NCBI GenBank assembly: GCA_017428525.1
Contig: JAFRQQ010000009.1
Coordinates: 124,001-188,000 of the forward strand
Reading direction: 5' to 3'
DNA length: 64,000 nt
DNA from: Clostridia bacterium
GTDB lineage: Bacteria > Bacillota > Clostridia > Oscillospirales > Acutalibacteraceae
Of this stretch, positions 42,044 through 50,658 are shown in pieces. The stretch's first letter is position 1. The number at the start of each line of letters is the position of its first letter. The notes below the pieces were generated by a model, which had not been told where the DNA came from, made no database searches, and worked only from the letters and a program-made list of their open reading frames with translations. Made by a program: the position numbers and the translations under genes.

Positions 42044-43426
42044 TCAGTCGACATAAACGAAGAAATCCCCATGCAGGCCGTTCCAGTGCAGCTGCACGCG
42101 CGTGCTCCCTTTGCCGACCGCGTAGATCCGGCCGCCGGAGATGCGGATCACGGAGCGATCGTAGCCGTCAAACCGCGTGCCGAAGAGGAGCGGGAAAGAG
42201 AAGCAGTCCGAATCAAAGGCCATGACCCAGAGCTTCGCGCTGTCGGTCACGTGATAAACCTGCTTTTCCGCTTTGATCAGAGTGACCTCCGGGATCAGGC
42301 GCGCGTTGCGGCGCGTCGGCGGCTGATCGATATTGGTCTGCGCGGCAGGATCCGTATCGGGCGCGTCGGAGAGCGACAGCTGCACGCGATGGAACCGCGT
42401 CGGCCAGTTGCCCCAGTCGGAACCGTAGGCATAGGCAAGATAGACCGGATCGCCCGCGCCGATGTGACCGTCCGCGCGACCGGAAATGCCGCAGTTGTGC
42501 AGCTTCTTCATCGTGTTGTCCTTCACGCAGCCGCAGGGGCGGAAGCGAATGCCGTCAAAGGATTCCCAGACAGAAACATAGCTGTCATCGGAGAAGCGCT
42601 TTTCGGTGAAGACCGCAAGAAAGCGTCCGAACGCGTCGGCATATTTCACGTCGCAGGAGTCGCCGCCGTCCTTGGGCGGAATGCATTCGCCGTGATGCAC
42701 AAGCGTGGCGGGCCAGTTTTCGTCCGTCGCGTCGGCGGTGGCCACGCGCGTGGTCGATCCCGCGGCGGTATTCCACGAATAATAAATATAAAGTGTGTCG
42801 CCCATAAGCACAAACGACGGCTCGCCCGACCCGAACTGATTCGGATCGTCGGTATATTTGATCAGCGGAACAACCGGCGCAACGCCCCAGCCGCTGCCGG
42901 TCCATTTTTCAAACGGGCCGTCCGGATTTTTGCTGCGCGCGATATAAACGCTGTTGTCCGTGCCGCGCTCGTCGAGCGTGGAGGTGTAGCCAATATAATA
43001 GTAATCGCCGAATTTGATCACGCCGGGGTCGCAGGTCCACTTCCAGTCCTCCGTTTCCGGCGTCGGATGCACGGCAACCGTTTCGCGCGAGCGCTTTCTG
43101 CCTTCGTCAAACAGACGGAAATAGGAGACGACGTCAACGATATCGCCCGGCCCGGTCGCGGCGCACCAGACGTCCAGGCAGCCGTCCCGATTGAGGATCA
43201 TCGACGGCCCGTAGTGATAACCGCCGGTCTGCTTGCAGGGCTGAAAGATGTCGATGCCCGCGTCCTCAGCTGTGATCTGCAGATACTTTTCCTCATCGCC
43301 GCCCGGCACCGGCGCAGACGGCGCGAAATCACCGCCGCCGGTCCGCGGCGCAAACCCGGCATTGCCGAGGCCGATGACAGTCAGAGAAACCAGAATCGTT
43401 TTCATGATCAAATAGAATGTTTTCAT
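42044..43426 (-). CDS. Secreted GH43-like five-bladed propeller glycosidase
   Basis: A 460-residue exported protein. It starts MKTFYLIMKTILVSLTVIG, a signal peptide, at 43426 eight bases after AAAGGA. Residues 60-345 resemble a GH43/GH-F propeller: GPSMILNRDG near 75, the candidate base Asp in TCDPGVIKFGDYYYIGYTS near 130 and the candidate acid Glu in GSGEPSFVLMGDTLYIYYS near 200. The C-terminal 75 residues form a small beta module, perhaps carbohydrate-binding. A plant or host polysaccharide side chain is the likely target. It is the last gene of the operon after DUF218, GH116 and an MBL hydrolase. Confidence 0.78.
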   Translation of the reverse strand: MKTFYLIMKTILVSLTVIGLGNAGFAPRTGGGDFAPSAPVPGGDEEKYLQITAEDAGIDIFQPCKQTGGYHYGPSMILNRDGCLDVWCAATGPGDIVDVVSYFRLFDEGRKRSRETVAVHPTPETEDWKWTCDPGVIKFGDYYYIGYTSTLDERGTDNSVYIARSKNPDGPFEKWTGSGWGVAPVVPLIKYTDDPNQFGSGEPSFVLMGDTLYIYYSWNTAAGSTTRVATADATDENWPATLVHHGECIPPKDGGDSCDVKYADAFGRFLAVFTEKRFSDDSYVSVWESFDGIRFRPCGCVKDNTMKKLHNCGISGRADGHIGAGDPVYLAYAYGSDWGNWPTRFHRVQLSLSDAPDTDPAAQTNIDQPPTRRNARLIPEVTLIKAEKQVYHVTDSAKLWVMAFDSDCFSFPLLFGTRFDGYDRSVIRISGGRIYAVGKGSTRVQLHWNGLHGDFFVYVD

Positions 43427-43428
43427 AA

Positions 43429-43536
43429 TCAATCCTTTATTCTTACTTTAGGATGGGCAGCTCTGTCATCCGCAGGCGGGCACAGCCATCCCTGCGGCAG
43501 GATCTCATTGCAGGTATAGAATTGCCATTTGTCCAT
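43429..43536 (-). CDS. 35-codon ORF resembling a glycosidase N-terminus
   Basis: ATG at 43536, with GAGG six bases upstream, gives MDKWQFYTCNEILPQGWLCP and 15 further residues, ending two bases before the GH43-like ATG. The FYTxNEIxPxGWL pattern recalls the N-terminus of GH127/DUF1680-type glycosidases, but the remaining 600 residues are missing. It is either a deletion remnant left between two genes or a short translated leader coupled to the next start. The ribosome site of the next gene lies inside it. Confidence 0.45.
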   Translation of the reverse strand: MDKWQFYTCNEILPQGWLCPPADDRAAHPKVRIKD

Positions 43537-43544
43537 ATGCGTCC

Positions 43545-44528
43545 TCAGGAAACATCATTGAAGATCTGCCCGTAATAGTCGATTGCGCCGCCGTCGCCGA
43601 TCACGGCCAGCACGCCGCTTTCGTTGCCGGTGATATAGACATTCCTGTGACGGCAGATGCGCACGATGCGCGCGAGCGTCTTGCGATCCACATTGTGGCC
43701 GTCATTCGTGATCACGCAGGCGTCGGGCAGCAGGGTGGAGATAAAGGTTTCCGAGCTCGAGCCGCTGTAGCCGTGATGGCCAACCTTCAGCAGATGCACC
43801 TTGCCGATGACCGGCGCATAGCGCGTTTCGTCGCCGCTGTAGTCGTCCATATCCCCGGCAAGGAAGATTTTCGTGCCGTTCTTTTCCAGCAGTACGCCGA
43901 GGGAATTGTCGTTTTCACCGACCTTTTCCGGACTCTCGGGATCGTCCGTATTCAGGATCGTCACCTGAAAATCGCCGAGCGTGAAGGGCGTTTCATCCGG
44001 GCGCACAAGCGGAATATCACGCGCCGCGAGCGCATTCACCATCTGGTCATAGACCTCCTGGTTATCCCAGTTTTCGAGTTCGTACTCCCGGATTTTGCTG
44101 CTCTCATAGGCTTTCAGATACGCGCGGTCGATCGTCACGTCTGGGTCAAGAATCACCGTATCAAAGCCGCCGATATGATCGGAATGCGCGTGCGTGCCGA
44201 GGATAAAATCCAGATGCACCTTGCCGTTTGCATCCGCCGCGTGCGCCTTGAGATAGGCCAGCACTTCCAGCTCGTGGCCTTTGAATACCAGATTGTCAAA
44301 GCCGCGCGGATTATCCGCGTCCTCCGCGGCGTCGACCAGCGCAAAATGCCCGTTGCTTTCAATCAGAATCGCATCGGAGCTGCCCGTTTTCATGAAATGA
44401 ATGCAGTCGTCGCCGACCTGCGCGGGCGCCGCGGGCAGCACAGGCACTTCCGTTTTGATCGAGAGCGCCGTCAGATTCGGAAACAGAAAACAAACGAGGG
44501 AGAGCAGCGTAGAAATCACTTTATTCAT
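43545..44528 (-). CDS. Secreted metallo-beta-lactamase-fold hydrolase
   Basis: A 327-residue exported protein with an N-terminal signal sequence (MNKVISTLLSLVCFLFPNL). The MBL zinc motif is THAHSDHIGG near residue 113; other ligands are in FLAGDMDDYSGDE near 220 and VGHHGYSGSS near 245. The pattern is that of the ComEC C-terminal-like group (DHIGG, GHHG). The start is uncertain: ATG 44528 gives the signal peptide, GTG 44537 is closer to AAAGGA. Its role in a glycan operon is unknown; it may cut a phosphodiester in an extracellular polymer. Confidence 0.87.
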   Translation of the reverse strand: MNKVISTLLSLVCFLFPNLTALSIKTEVPVLPAAPAQVGDDCIHFMKTGSSDAILIESNGHFALVDAAEDADNPRGFDNLVFKGHELEVLAYLKAHAADANGKVHLDFILGTHAHSDHIGGFDTVILDPDVTIDRAYLKAYESSKIREYELENWDNQEVYDQMVNALAARDIPLVRPDETPFTLGDFQVTILNTDDPESPEKVGENDNSLGVLLEKNGTKIFLAGDMDDYSGDETRYAPVIGKVHLLKVGHHGYSGSSSETFISTLLPDACVITNDGHNVDRKTLARIVRICRHRNVYITGNESGVLAVIGDGGAIDYYGQIFNDVS

Positions 44529-44561
44529 TTGAAACACGCGTCCTTTCCATGTATAATTTGC

Positions 44562-47030
44562 TTATTTTACCTGCACGGTCCAGCCGTCCAGATTGCCTTC
44601 AATCAGGCGGATCGTCGCTTCTCCTTGTGCAACCCTGACCGTGCCAAGCACGCCGGGAAAGCACAGCGGCAGCGTGAGGTTTTCAGCGACCGGCGAAAAC
44701 CGGAGCAGTTTTTTCGCAAAATCAATCTCAAGGCCGAGCGCTGCGTTGAGCGTGGTCCAGCTCGACATCGGGCGCGAATAGTGATGCCCGCACTCCCAGT
44801 GATCCCACAGCGCGCCGAAGCGGGACTGATTGTCGCGAATCGCCGTGACGAGCGCATCCGCGTCCTCGCGCAGACCGACGCGCATGCAAAGCGCCGCCAG
44901 CGCGTAGCCGATGCCCGTCCAGACGGCCTGCGCCTGGCAGTTCTGATGGGAATGCAGCGTGGTGCGCCGTCCTTCGGCGCAGGTCGCGTTGATCAGACCG
45001 CTGTCCGGATCGAAATTCCGATCGACGATGACGCGCAGGATCGCGCGGATCCGCGCATCCGGCAGATTGCCGCCGATGCCCGCGACGCGCAGGAACCACT
45101 CGCCGTCGAGCTGATCGGTCATCAGCGTTTCGTCCTTTTCCGCGTCGGATTTCCATAAATCATAATACTCGCCGTTCCACAGGCGACGCTCAAGGGATGC
45201 AAGGCCGGATGCAAGCAAGGATCGCCATGTATTTGCGCGTTCCGCGTCGCCCATTTCGTCGGCCATCCGCGCGGCAGCTTTCAGCGCGGCAAGCCACAGG
45301 ATCGAAATATAGACCGGTGTGCCGGAGAAATTCCAGGCGTCATAGGTGTTGCGTTTCGTTTCGCGGTCGGGCAGGCCGTCGCCGTCGCTGTCGAGCGCGC
45401 CGATGGAATCCATCGCGCGGATCACATGCGGCCACATCTCGTTCAGATACGCCCTGTCGCCGGTGAACAGATAGTCGCGCAGCACCATGAGCACAAACTG
45501 ATTGTTCATATCCACGCGGTCAAAGCCGTTGTCCACATGCTCCAGATCCGGTGTGAAGAAATGATGCACGCGCCCGTCCTCCCGCTGGAAGGCGGCGCCC
45601 ATGCGCATCTGCCCCAGCTGCAGATCGGGAAACAGCGCCAGCAAGCCGAACGACGCATGATAGGTGATATCCGTCGTATGAAAGCCGCAGAAGCCCTGCC
45701 CCTCCCAGATGCCGAATTTGCCGTCCTTCAGATACCAGGCACACTTGACAAGCGTGCTCAGATGGCCGCTCCAGCAGTCGGGATAGACCGACGGCAGATC
45801 CGTATCATAGAGCAGCCGTGCAAACGCGACCGCCTTGTCGAACACTTCCGGCCGGTGCGTGCGCAAAAAGGCATTCGCGTGCGCGGCGCCGTCGAATAGC
45901 GTTTCGTAAAAATGCCCGAGCCGACGACCGTCTTTTGAGAAATGATTCGGGAAACACCACGTCAGGATAAAGCGCACGGTCTTTTTCTCGCCCGGCGCAA
46001 GGCGGATTTTGCTGCATAGCGCCGTCGCGCCGAAGGCTTCTCCGGGCTTGATCAGCCGATCCTGCCCGCGCAGGCTCGCGAGAAACTTTGCCTGCTCGTC
46101 GCGGCCTGAGGGAAACGCCGGCTGCACGTCGCGGATGCGCCGCAGCACAGAAGCGGCATAGGGGTATTGACTGTAAGTAGCAAACAGCGCGGCGATTTCG
46201 TCATCGGTCAGCGTCTGCAGATCCTCCGGCAGCGCCGGAGGCGGCGCGCCGGCTTCACTGTCCGGCAGACAGCCGGTTTCACGGAAGCTGAACAGCACGG
46301 ATTCCTGACTGACGCCGAACGCGTCGTCGTCGTAAATGTATTCTCTGATAAATCGCGCGTAATCGCCCGTAATACAGCTCTTTTCGCCGTCGCCGCCGAT
46401 GCTCAGGCAGACCTCGCCGCAATCCGGCGCGTCGGTCTGCTGCGCGGGATGCAGCGTGACGCTGACTGTTTCGGCGTCGCCGGAACGCGTATTGCGGCAA
46501 TCGCCCTCGTTGCAGAAGGTCGGCACCAGCGTGCCGAGCAGGCTGACGGTCAGAGGCACGTCCGCGGGATTCTCAATCTCAAAATCCATATAAAAGCCGG
46601 GCGTTGCGGCCACGCTTGTGCGGTGCGGCACAAACGGCGCGACGGCGCGGCCGGTCAGCCGGCAGGGGAGCGCGGCGTCTTCATATTGCAGCTCGCAGAC
46701 GGGAAACCGCCCGTCGAAGCAGATGCGTTCAACGGGTTTGTTCCACGGAAACATGCGATAGGAGAATTCATCCGCTTCGGTCTGCATGCCGAGCTTGCGC
46801 ACAACCGGACGCCGCCCTTCCTGCTCCGCGCGGACCCAGAAGGAAAGCGCGCCCGTATGCTGCTCGCCGTCATCCGCTTTTCTTTCCCAGCAGACTTCGG
46901 TCATGCGCGGGGGATTGGCAATCTGCCAGTAATGGAATTCGCCGTCCGGCATGAGCTCGACGCTGCCCGCGCCGATGCCGCCCAGGGCAATGCCGCTCTG
47001 ACTGGGCTTGGTCAAGATAATCTTCGCCAT
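44562..47030 (-). CDS. GH116-family beta-glycosidase
   Basis: An 822-residue protein of the GH116 (non-lysosomal glucosylceramidase-like) family, acting on beta-glucosides or beta-xylosides. An N-terminal beta domain begins SGIALGGIGAGSVELMPDGEF. In the C-terminal alpha-barrel, the expected nucleophile Glu is in FGIWEGQGFCGFHTTDITYH near 455. The expected acid Asp lies in the NTYDAWNFSGTPVY segment near 560, after DSDGDGLPD. No signal peptide, so it is probably cytosolic and splits imported oligosaccharides. GGGAGG precedes the ATG, 30 bases after the DUF218 gene. Confidence 0.88.
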   Translation of the reverse strand: MAKIILTKPSQSGIALGGIGAGSVELMPDGEFHYWQIANPPRMTEVCWERKADDGEQHTGALSFWVRAEQEGRRPVVRKLGMQTEADEFSYRMFPWNKPVERICFDGRFPVCELQYEDAALPCRLTGRAVAPFVPHRTSVAATPGFYMDFEIENPADVPLTVSLLGTLVPTFCNEGDCRNTRSGDAETVSVTLHPAQQTDAPDCGEVCLSIGGDGEKSCITGDYARFIREYIYDDDAFGVSQESVLFSFRETGCLPDSEAGAPPPALPEDLQTLTDDEIAALFATYSQYPYAASVLRRIRDVQPAFPSGRDEQAKFLASLRGQDRLIKPGEAFGATALCSKIRLAPGEKKTVRFILTWCFPNHFSKDGRRLGHFYETLFDGAAHANAFLRTHRPEVFDKAVAFARLLYDTDLPSVYPDCWSGHLSTLVKCAWYLKDGKFGIWEGQGFCGFHTTDITYHASFGLLALFPDLQLGQMRMGAAFQREDGRVHHFFTPDLEHVDNGFDRVDMNNQFVLMVLRDYLFTGDRAYLNEMWPHVIRAMDSIGALDSDGDGLPDRETKRNTYDAWNFSGTPVYISILWLAALKAAARMADEMGDAERANTWRSLLASGLASLERRLWNGEYYDLWKSDAEKDETLMTDQLDGEWFLRVAGIGGNLPDARIRAILRVIVDRNFDPDSGLINATCAEGRRTTLHSHQNCQAQAVWTGIGYALAALCMRVGLREDADALVTAIRDNQSRFGALWDHWECGHHYSRPMSSWTTLNAALGLEIDFAKKLLRFSPVAENLTLPLCFPGVLGTVRVAQGEATIRLIEGNLDGWTVQVK

Positions 47031-47060
47031 GCGTGAAACCTCCCGACAAAGGATGATGAA

Positions 47061-48536
47061 TCAAAACAGAATGATCGACAGATAGTTCAGCATCACCAGC
47101 ACGGCAACGCCGGCAATCAGCATGGCGATCACCTGCAGGTGACGGCGTTTCTGCGACACGAGCGTCGCAATGAATTCCCGGATGAAGGCATTCACCCAGA
47201 AATAGCGTTTGGTCGTGCTGCCGACGCCCTCCATGCGGTAGCCCTGCTCCAGCGCGATGAGCCCCGAGCGGAAGACGTGATAATTCGTCGTGGCAAAGGC
47301 CACGGCAGGCGCGCCCTCGCCGCTGAAATGATCCTGAATGAGCGCCATGGAATTGCGCATGTTTTCTTCGGTATTCGCCGACTGATTCTCCGCGAGGATC
47401 TGCTCCTCCGGCACGCCTTCGGCCAGCAGATACGCCTTGATCGCGTCGGCCTCCGCAATGCATTCATCCGCGCCTTTGCCGCCGGAGGGCACAAAGACGA
47501 GCGCCTTGCCGGTCGCCTCCCGCTGCAGATTCGCAAATTCCATCGCTTTATCCGCCCGCGCGCGCAGCAGCGGCGGCAGCGACCCGTCTGCGCGGATCTT
47601 GCAGCCGAGAATCAGCATGTAATCCTTGTCAAAGGCCGGCATATGCCGCCCGGCCTGCACGCTGAACACGATCGTTCCTACGAGGATGCATTCCAGATAG
47701 GCGACGATATAAAAGATTACGTTTGAGAAGAAGGAATACAGCTGCGTGCCGAGACCTTTTTCGTTGAAAATATCCACGATCTGGTGCCGCAGGTTGAAAG
47801 TGTAAAACACCTCGGGCAGAATCGTCATGAAGCAAATTCCGAGCCCCAGCAGGAAGCCGAGCATATTGCGCGGATTGACGCCCTCTTTTCTCATCAGGTT
47901 CACGTTGCTGATGCTCACAAGCACAAACACGACAAACGCGACCGGCAGCACGACGTGTGCGAAAGTCTCCGCCGTGGCCAGCACGGAGTACACCGCCGCC
48001 TCAATTCCTCTGTTTTTCACCACAATCTGCACCAGCTGCAGGATAAAAAAGGCCATAAACACGATCAGGCCGAGATTCATGATGTTTCTGTAGCGATAAA
48101 AGCTCACGCGCGTTTCGATGCGGAATTTGTGAATGCGGTCGATGAACAGCAGCACGGTCACGATCAGCACGGACAGCGGGAGCAGAAAACACATCGAGCA
48201 ATTGCCGAAAAACGAGTTGACGGTAATGATATTCCATCTGTGCACATAGACGCTCTGCAAGCCGGTCATGTCATCGGTCAGATTCGTGATATAAAGGTAG
48301 GTTTTGCCCCGCCCGAGCGCCGTGAGATCATATTTCAGTTTGCTGCCCTCAAGCCGGACGCCGGAAACGGCAACAATGCCGGGCTCCTCCGGCGTGACAG
48401 AGAACTCCTCTGCGCGCTGACCTTCACGCGGCGCGAAGGAATAATACGCCGTATACCGGCTGCCTGTGGCGGCAATTACGGCAAAAGATCCAAGCAGCAG
48501 AATAACGGAAAGGACGGCAATCAGCTTCTTGCTCAT
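47061..48536 (-). CDS. Membrane protein with C-terminal DUF218 (YdcF/ElyC-like) domain
   Basis: A 491-residue protein. An N-terminal helix (5-25) is followed by a small external beta segment (30-110). Six or so membrane helices follow between about 115 and 305. Then comes a DUF218 domain with DYMLILGCKIRADGSLPPLL near 320, SGGKGADECIAEADAI near 360, ENQSANTEENMRNS near 398 and TTNYHVFRSG near 428; a last helix ends the chain. DUF218 proteins act in envelope lipid-carrier metabolism (ElyC) or remain unassigned. It is the first gene of the GH116-MBL-GH43 operon. Confidence 0.88.
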   Translation of the reverse strand: MSKKLIAVLSVILLLGSFAVIAATGSRYTAYYSFAPREGQRAEEFSVTPEEPGIVAVSGVRLEGSKLKYDLTALGRGKTYLYITNLTDDMTGLQSVYVHRWNIITVNSFFGNCSMCFLLPLSVLIVTVLLFIDRIHKFRIETRVSFYRYRNIMNLGLIVFMAFFILQLVQIVVKNRGIEAAVYSVLATAETFAHVVLPVAFVVFVLVSISNVNLMRKEGVNPRNMLGFLLGLGICFMTILPEVFYTFNLRHQIVDIFNEKGLGTQLYSFFSNVIFYIVAYLECILVGTIVFSVQAGRHMPAFDKDYMLILGCKIRADGSLPPLLRARADKAMEFANLQREATGKALVFVPSGGKGADECIAEADAIKAYLLAEGVPEEQILAENQSANTEENMRNSMALIQDHFSGEGAPAVAFATTNYHVFRSGLIALEQGYRMEGVGSTTKRYFWVNAFIREFIATLVSQKRRHLQVIAMLIAGVAVLVMLNYLSIILF

Positions 48537-48593
48537 AAAACATCACCAGTTTTAAAGAATTGAATCTATATCACATTGTTTGTATTACAAATA

Positions 48594-48622
48594 ATTTTAG
48601 CATAAACGGCAGGGCATTTCAA
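48594..48622 (-). promoter_or_regulatory. Promoter of the DUF218-GH116-MBL-GH43 operon
   Basis: TTGAAA (48622-48617), 17-base spacer, TAAAAT (48599-48594) on the minus strand, 58 bases before the DUF218 ATG. A divergent promoter faces the HAD gene 43 bases away. Confidence 0.7.
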
Positions 48623-48664
48623 CCGTAAATTCAAAAAGGGAGGACAGAATCATCTATCTTCCTA

Positions 48665-48693
48665 TTGAATCCGGTTTTGATTTATGCTATAAT
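48665..48693 (+). promoter_or_regulatory. Promoter of the HAD phosphatase gene
   Basis: TTGAAT (48665-48670), 17-base spacer, perfect TATAAT (48688-48693). The leader is about 70 bases, with AAAAGGAG before the ATG at 48773. Confidence 0.78.
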
Positions 48694-48772
48694 TCATTTG
48701 CCCGATTTCCGGAATATTCCATACCGGAAACTGAAGAGGATTTCGTAAAAGCGAAAAGGAGTTCTGACGAAA

Positions 48773-49897
48773 ATGAGCGAAAAGAAACAGAAGAACGTCT
48801 GGAAACCCGTGGCGATCATCGCCATCTGCCTGCTGCTGATTGTCAGCGCCTGTTACGGCCTGGGCATCGGCTATGAGAAAAATGTATGCAGCCTGCCGGC
48901 AAAAGACGAACCGTCGGCCGCAAGCCTCGACAAAGCGCTCAGTTTATGGAATGACGACGCGGCGGCGAAAAAGGAGATCACGGAGTATCTCAAAGCCGTG
49001 ACGGATGAAAAATCAACGGATTTCATTCCGGTTGAAAACCGCATCGCGGTGTTTGACCTGGACGGCACCCTCGCGTGTGAAACCGATCCCGTCTATTTCG
49101 ACCACTGCATTTATTATTATCGCGTGATGGAAGATCCGACGTATAAAGACAAAGCGAGCGATTTTGAAAAGGAAGTCGCCGCGGAGGTCAAGCAGTTTAT
49201 GGACACCGGAGTTTCTGCGCCGGATTCCATGGAGCATCACGGCATGGGCGTCGCCTCCGCGTTCGCGGGACTCACGCCCGAGGAGTTTGTCAGTTACGTT
49301 GCCGATTACGCAAAAAATACCGCGTCGCCCGGCTACAACAATCTGACGAGAGCCGAAGCATTCTACAAACCGATGCTGGAAGTCATTGACCTGCTTGAGC
49401 AAAACGACTTCACCGTTTACATTGTCAGCGGCACCGACAGATTTATCGTGCGCGGTCTTGTGGAGGCCTCGCCGCTTAAAATTCCCGCGAATCAGATCAT
49501 CGGCTCGGATGAAAACATGGTCGCCACCGACCAGGGCGATACCGACGGCATTGATTATGTGTTTGACGAAAACGATCAGCTCGTGATGGGCGGCGAATTC
49601 CTTATCAAGAATCTTGATATGAACAAGGTGACGGTGATTCAGCAGGAAATCGGCGTGCAGCCCGTGCTCGCATTCGGCAACAGCGGCAGCGATTTCAGCA
49701 TGGCGCAGTATGTGCTCAATGACAATCCCTACAAAGCGAAGGCGTTTATGCTTTGCTGTGATGATACCGCGCGCGAAAACGGCAACCCCGAAAAGGCCGC
49801 AAAAATGGTGAAATCCTGCGAAGAAAACGGCTACACGGCCATCTCAATGAAGAACGACTGGAAAACCATTTACGGCGACAACGTCACGAGGAAATAA
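48773..49897 (+). CDS. Membrane-anchored or lipoprotein HAD-family phosphatase
   Basis: A 374-residue HAD hydrolase. N-terminal KKQK is followed by a hydrophobic helix and LLLIVSACYG, which fits a lipobox with Cys near residue 27; alternatively it is a simple anchor. HAD motif I is AVFDLDGTLA near 92 (nucleophile Asp), motif II YIVSGTDRF near 216 and motif IV AFGNSGSDFS near 300. It resembles secreted phosphoserine-phosphatase-like proteins of Firmicutes. Monocistronic, with its own promoter and a terminator after it. The substrate is unknown; an extracellular phosphomonoester is likely. Confidence 0.88.
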   Translation: MSEKKQKNVWKPVAIIAICLLLIVSACYGLGIGYEKNVCSLPAKDEPSAASLDKALSLWNDDAAAKKEITEYLKAVTDEKSTDFIPVENRIAVFDLDGTLACETDPVYFDHCIYYYRVMEDPTYKDKASDFEKEVAAEVKQFMDTGVSAPDSMEHHGMGVASAFAGLTPEEFVSYVADYAKNTASPGYNNLTRAEAFYKPMLEVIDLLEQNDFTVYIVSGTDRFIVRGLVEASPLKIPANQIIGSDENMVATDQGDTDGIDYVFDENDQLVMGGEFLIKNLDMNKVTVIQQEIGVQPVLAFGNSGSDFSMAQYVLNDNPYKAKAFMLCCDDTARENGNPEKAAKMVKSCEENGYTAISMKNDWKTIYGDNVTRK

Positions 49898-49914
49898 TCG
49901 ATTTTAAAACTGCA

Positions 49915-49938
49915 GCCGCCCGGATTCCTCCGGGCGGC
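49915..49938. terminator. Terminator between the HAD gene and a convergent XRE gene
   Basis: Perfect ten-base stem GCCGCCCGGA/TCCGGGCGGC with a TTCC loop. The plus tail is GCTTCATTG; the minus tail has TTTTAAAA seven bases on. It probably serves both genes. Confidence 0.8.
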
Positions 49939-49941
49939 GCT

Positions 49942-50472
49942 TCATTGATTCTCGGCGGTTTTTTCGAGAAACTTTCGAATTTCAAACACCATTTTCTTAT
50001 TTGTGAAATTCGCATCCACTTCGTCCAGATCCACCGTTCTGCCTGCAAGGATGCCCTGAATGAGCACCTCCGCCCAGAGCGCCTCGCGCGTCTTGCGATG
50101 GCTCAGATAGTCGAGCAGATCGATGTTCATTTTCCGGTCGATGCCCTCCACCATGCCGGTGAAAAAGTCGCAGTTTTCACCGAAGCAACTTCCCATTTTC
50201 TCCATGTGCTCAAAGCCGGCAATCACGTCCTCCACACGCATCAGCCTTCTGTTTTTCAGCAGCACGCTCCCGCCGTTGAGGAGCTTGTCCGCGGTCGTAT
50301 TCAGCGCGTCGCACAGCTCGAGCAGCAGCCCGGTATCGGGCAGCGCTTCGCCGCGCTCCCATTTGGAAACTGCCTGAAACGAAATGCCGAGCTGATCGGC
50401 AAGCGCCTTCTGCGTCAGGCCGGCGGCTTTGCGCAGATGCTGAATGTAGCCGCCGATTTTCATCATATCCAT
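49942..50472 (-). CDS. XRE-family transcriptional regulator
   Basis: A 176-residue protein with an N-terminal XRE domain (residues 5-65; AGLTQKALADQLGISFQAVSKWERGEALPD). A helical C-terminal domain of about 100 residues (FFTGMVEGIDRKMNIDLLDYLSHRKTREALW) may sense a signal or oligomerise. The start is MDMMKIGG at 50472 with AAGGAT upstream; a longer reading runs through the promoter and is rejected. The target genes are not evident; it stands alone with its own promoter. Confidence 0.85.
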   Translation of the reverse strand: MDMMKIGGYIQHLRKAAGLTQKALADQLGISFQAVSKWERGEALPDTGLLLELCDALNTTADKLLNGGSVLLKNRRLMRVEDVIAGFEHMEKMGSCFGENCDFFTGMVEGIDRKMNIDLLDYLSHRKTREALWAEVLIQGILAGRTVDLDEVDANFTNKKMVFEIRKFLEKTAENQ

Positions 50473-50514
50473 TGTTATCCTTCTTTCTGAATTTTTCTGA
50501 TCCGGATCGTCTTT

Positions 50515-50543
50515 ATCATACGGCATCACAAGCAAAATGTAAA
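50515..50543 (-). promoter_or_regulatory. Promoter of the XRE gene
   Basis: TTTACA (50543-50538), 17-base spacer, TATGAT (50520-50515), 43 bases before the ATG. An AATTG...CAATT inverted repeat lies just upstream (about 50549-50571) and could be an operator. Confidence 0.65.
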
Positions 50544-50610
50544 TAATCGAATTGTTGATAAAATTCAATTTTCAGTTGAACTTATAAAGATTTTTTATTC
50601 AGATAAATAA

Positions 50611-50647
50611 CTCCGCATCAGCATCCCGGACGGACGTCGACGCGGAG
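50611..50647 (-). terminator. Terminator of the cell-envelope operon
   Basis: Nine-base stem CTCCGCGTC/GATGCGGAG with a 19-base loop, then TTATTTAT on the minus strand, 12 bases after the stop of the endo-alpha-N-acetylgalactosaminidase-like gene. Confidence 0.75.
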
Positions 50648-50658
50648 CTATGATTATA

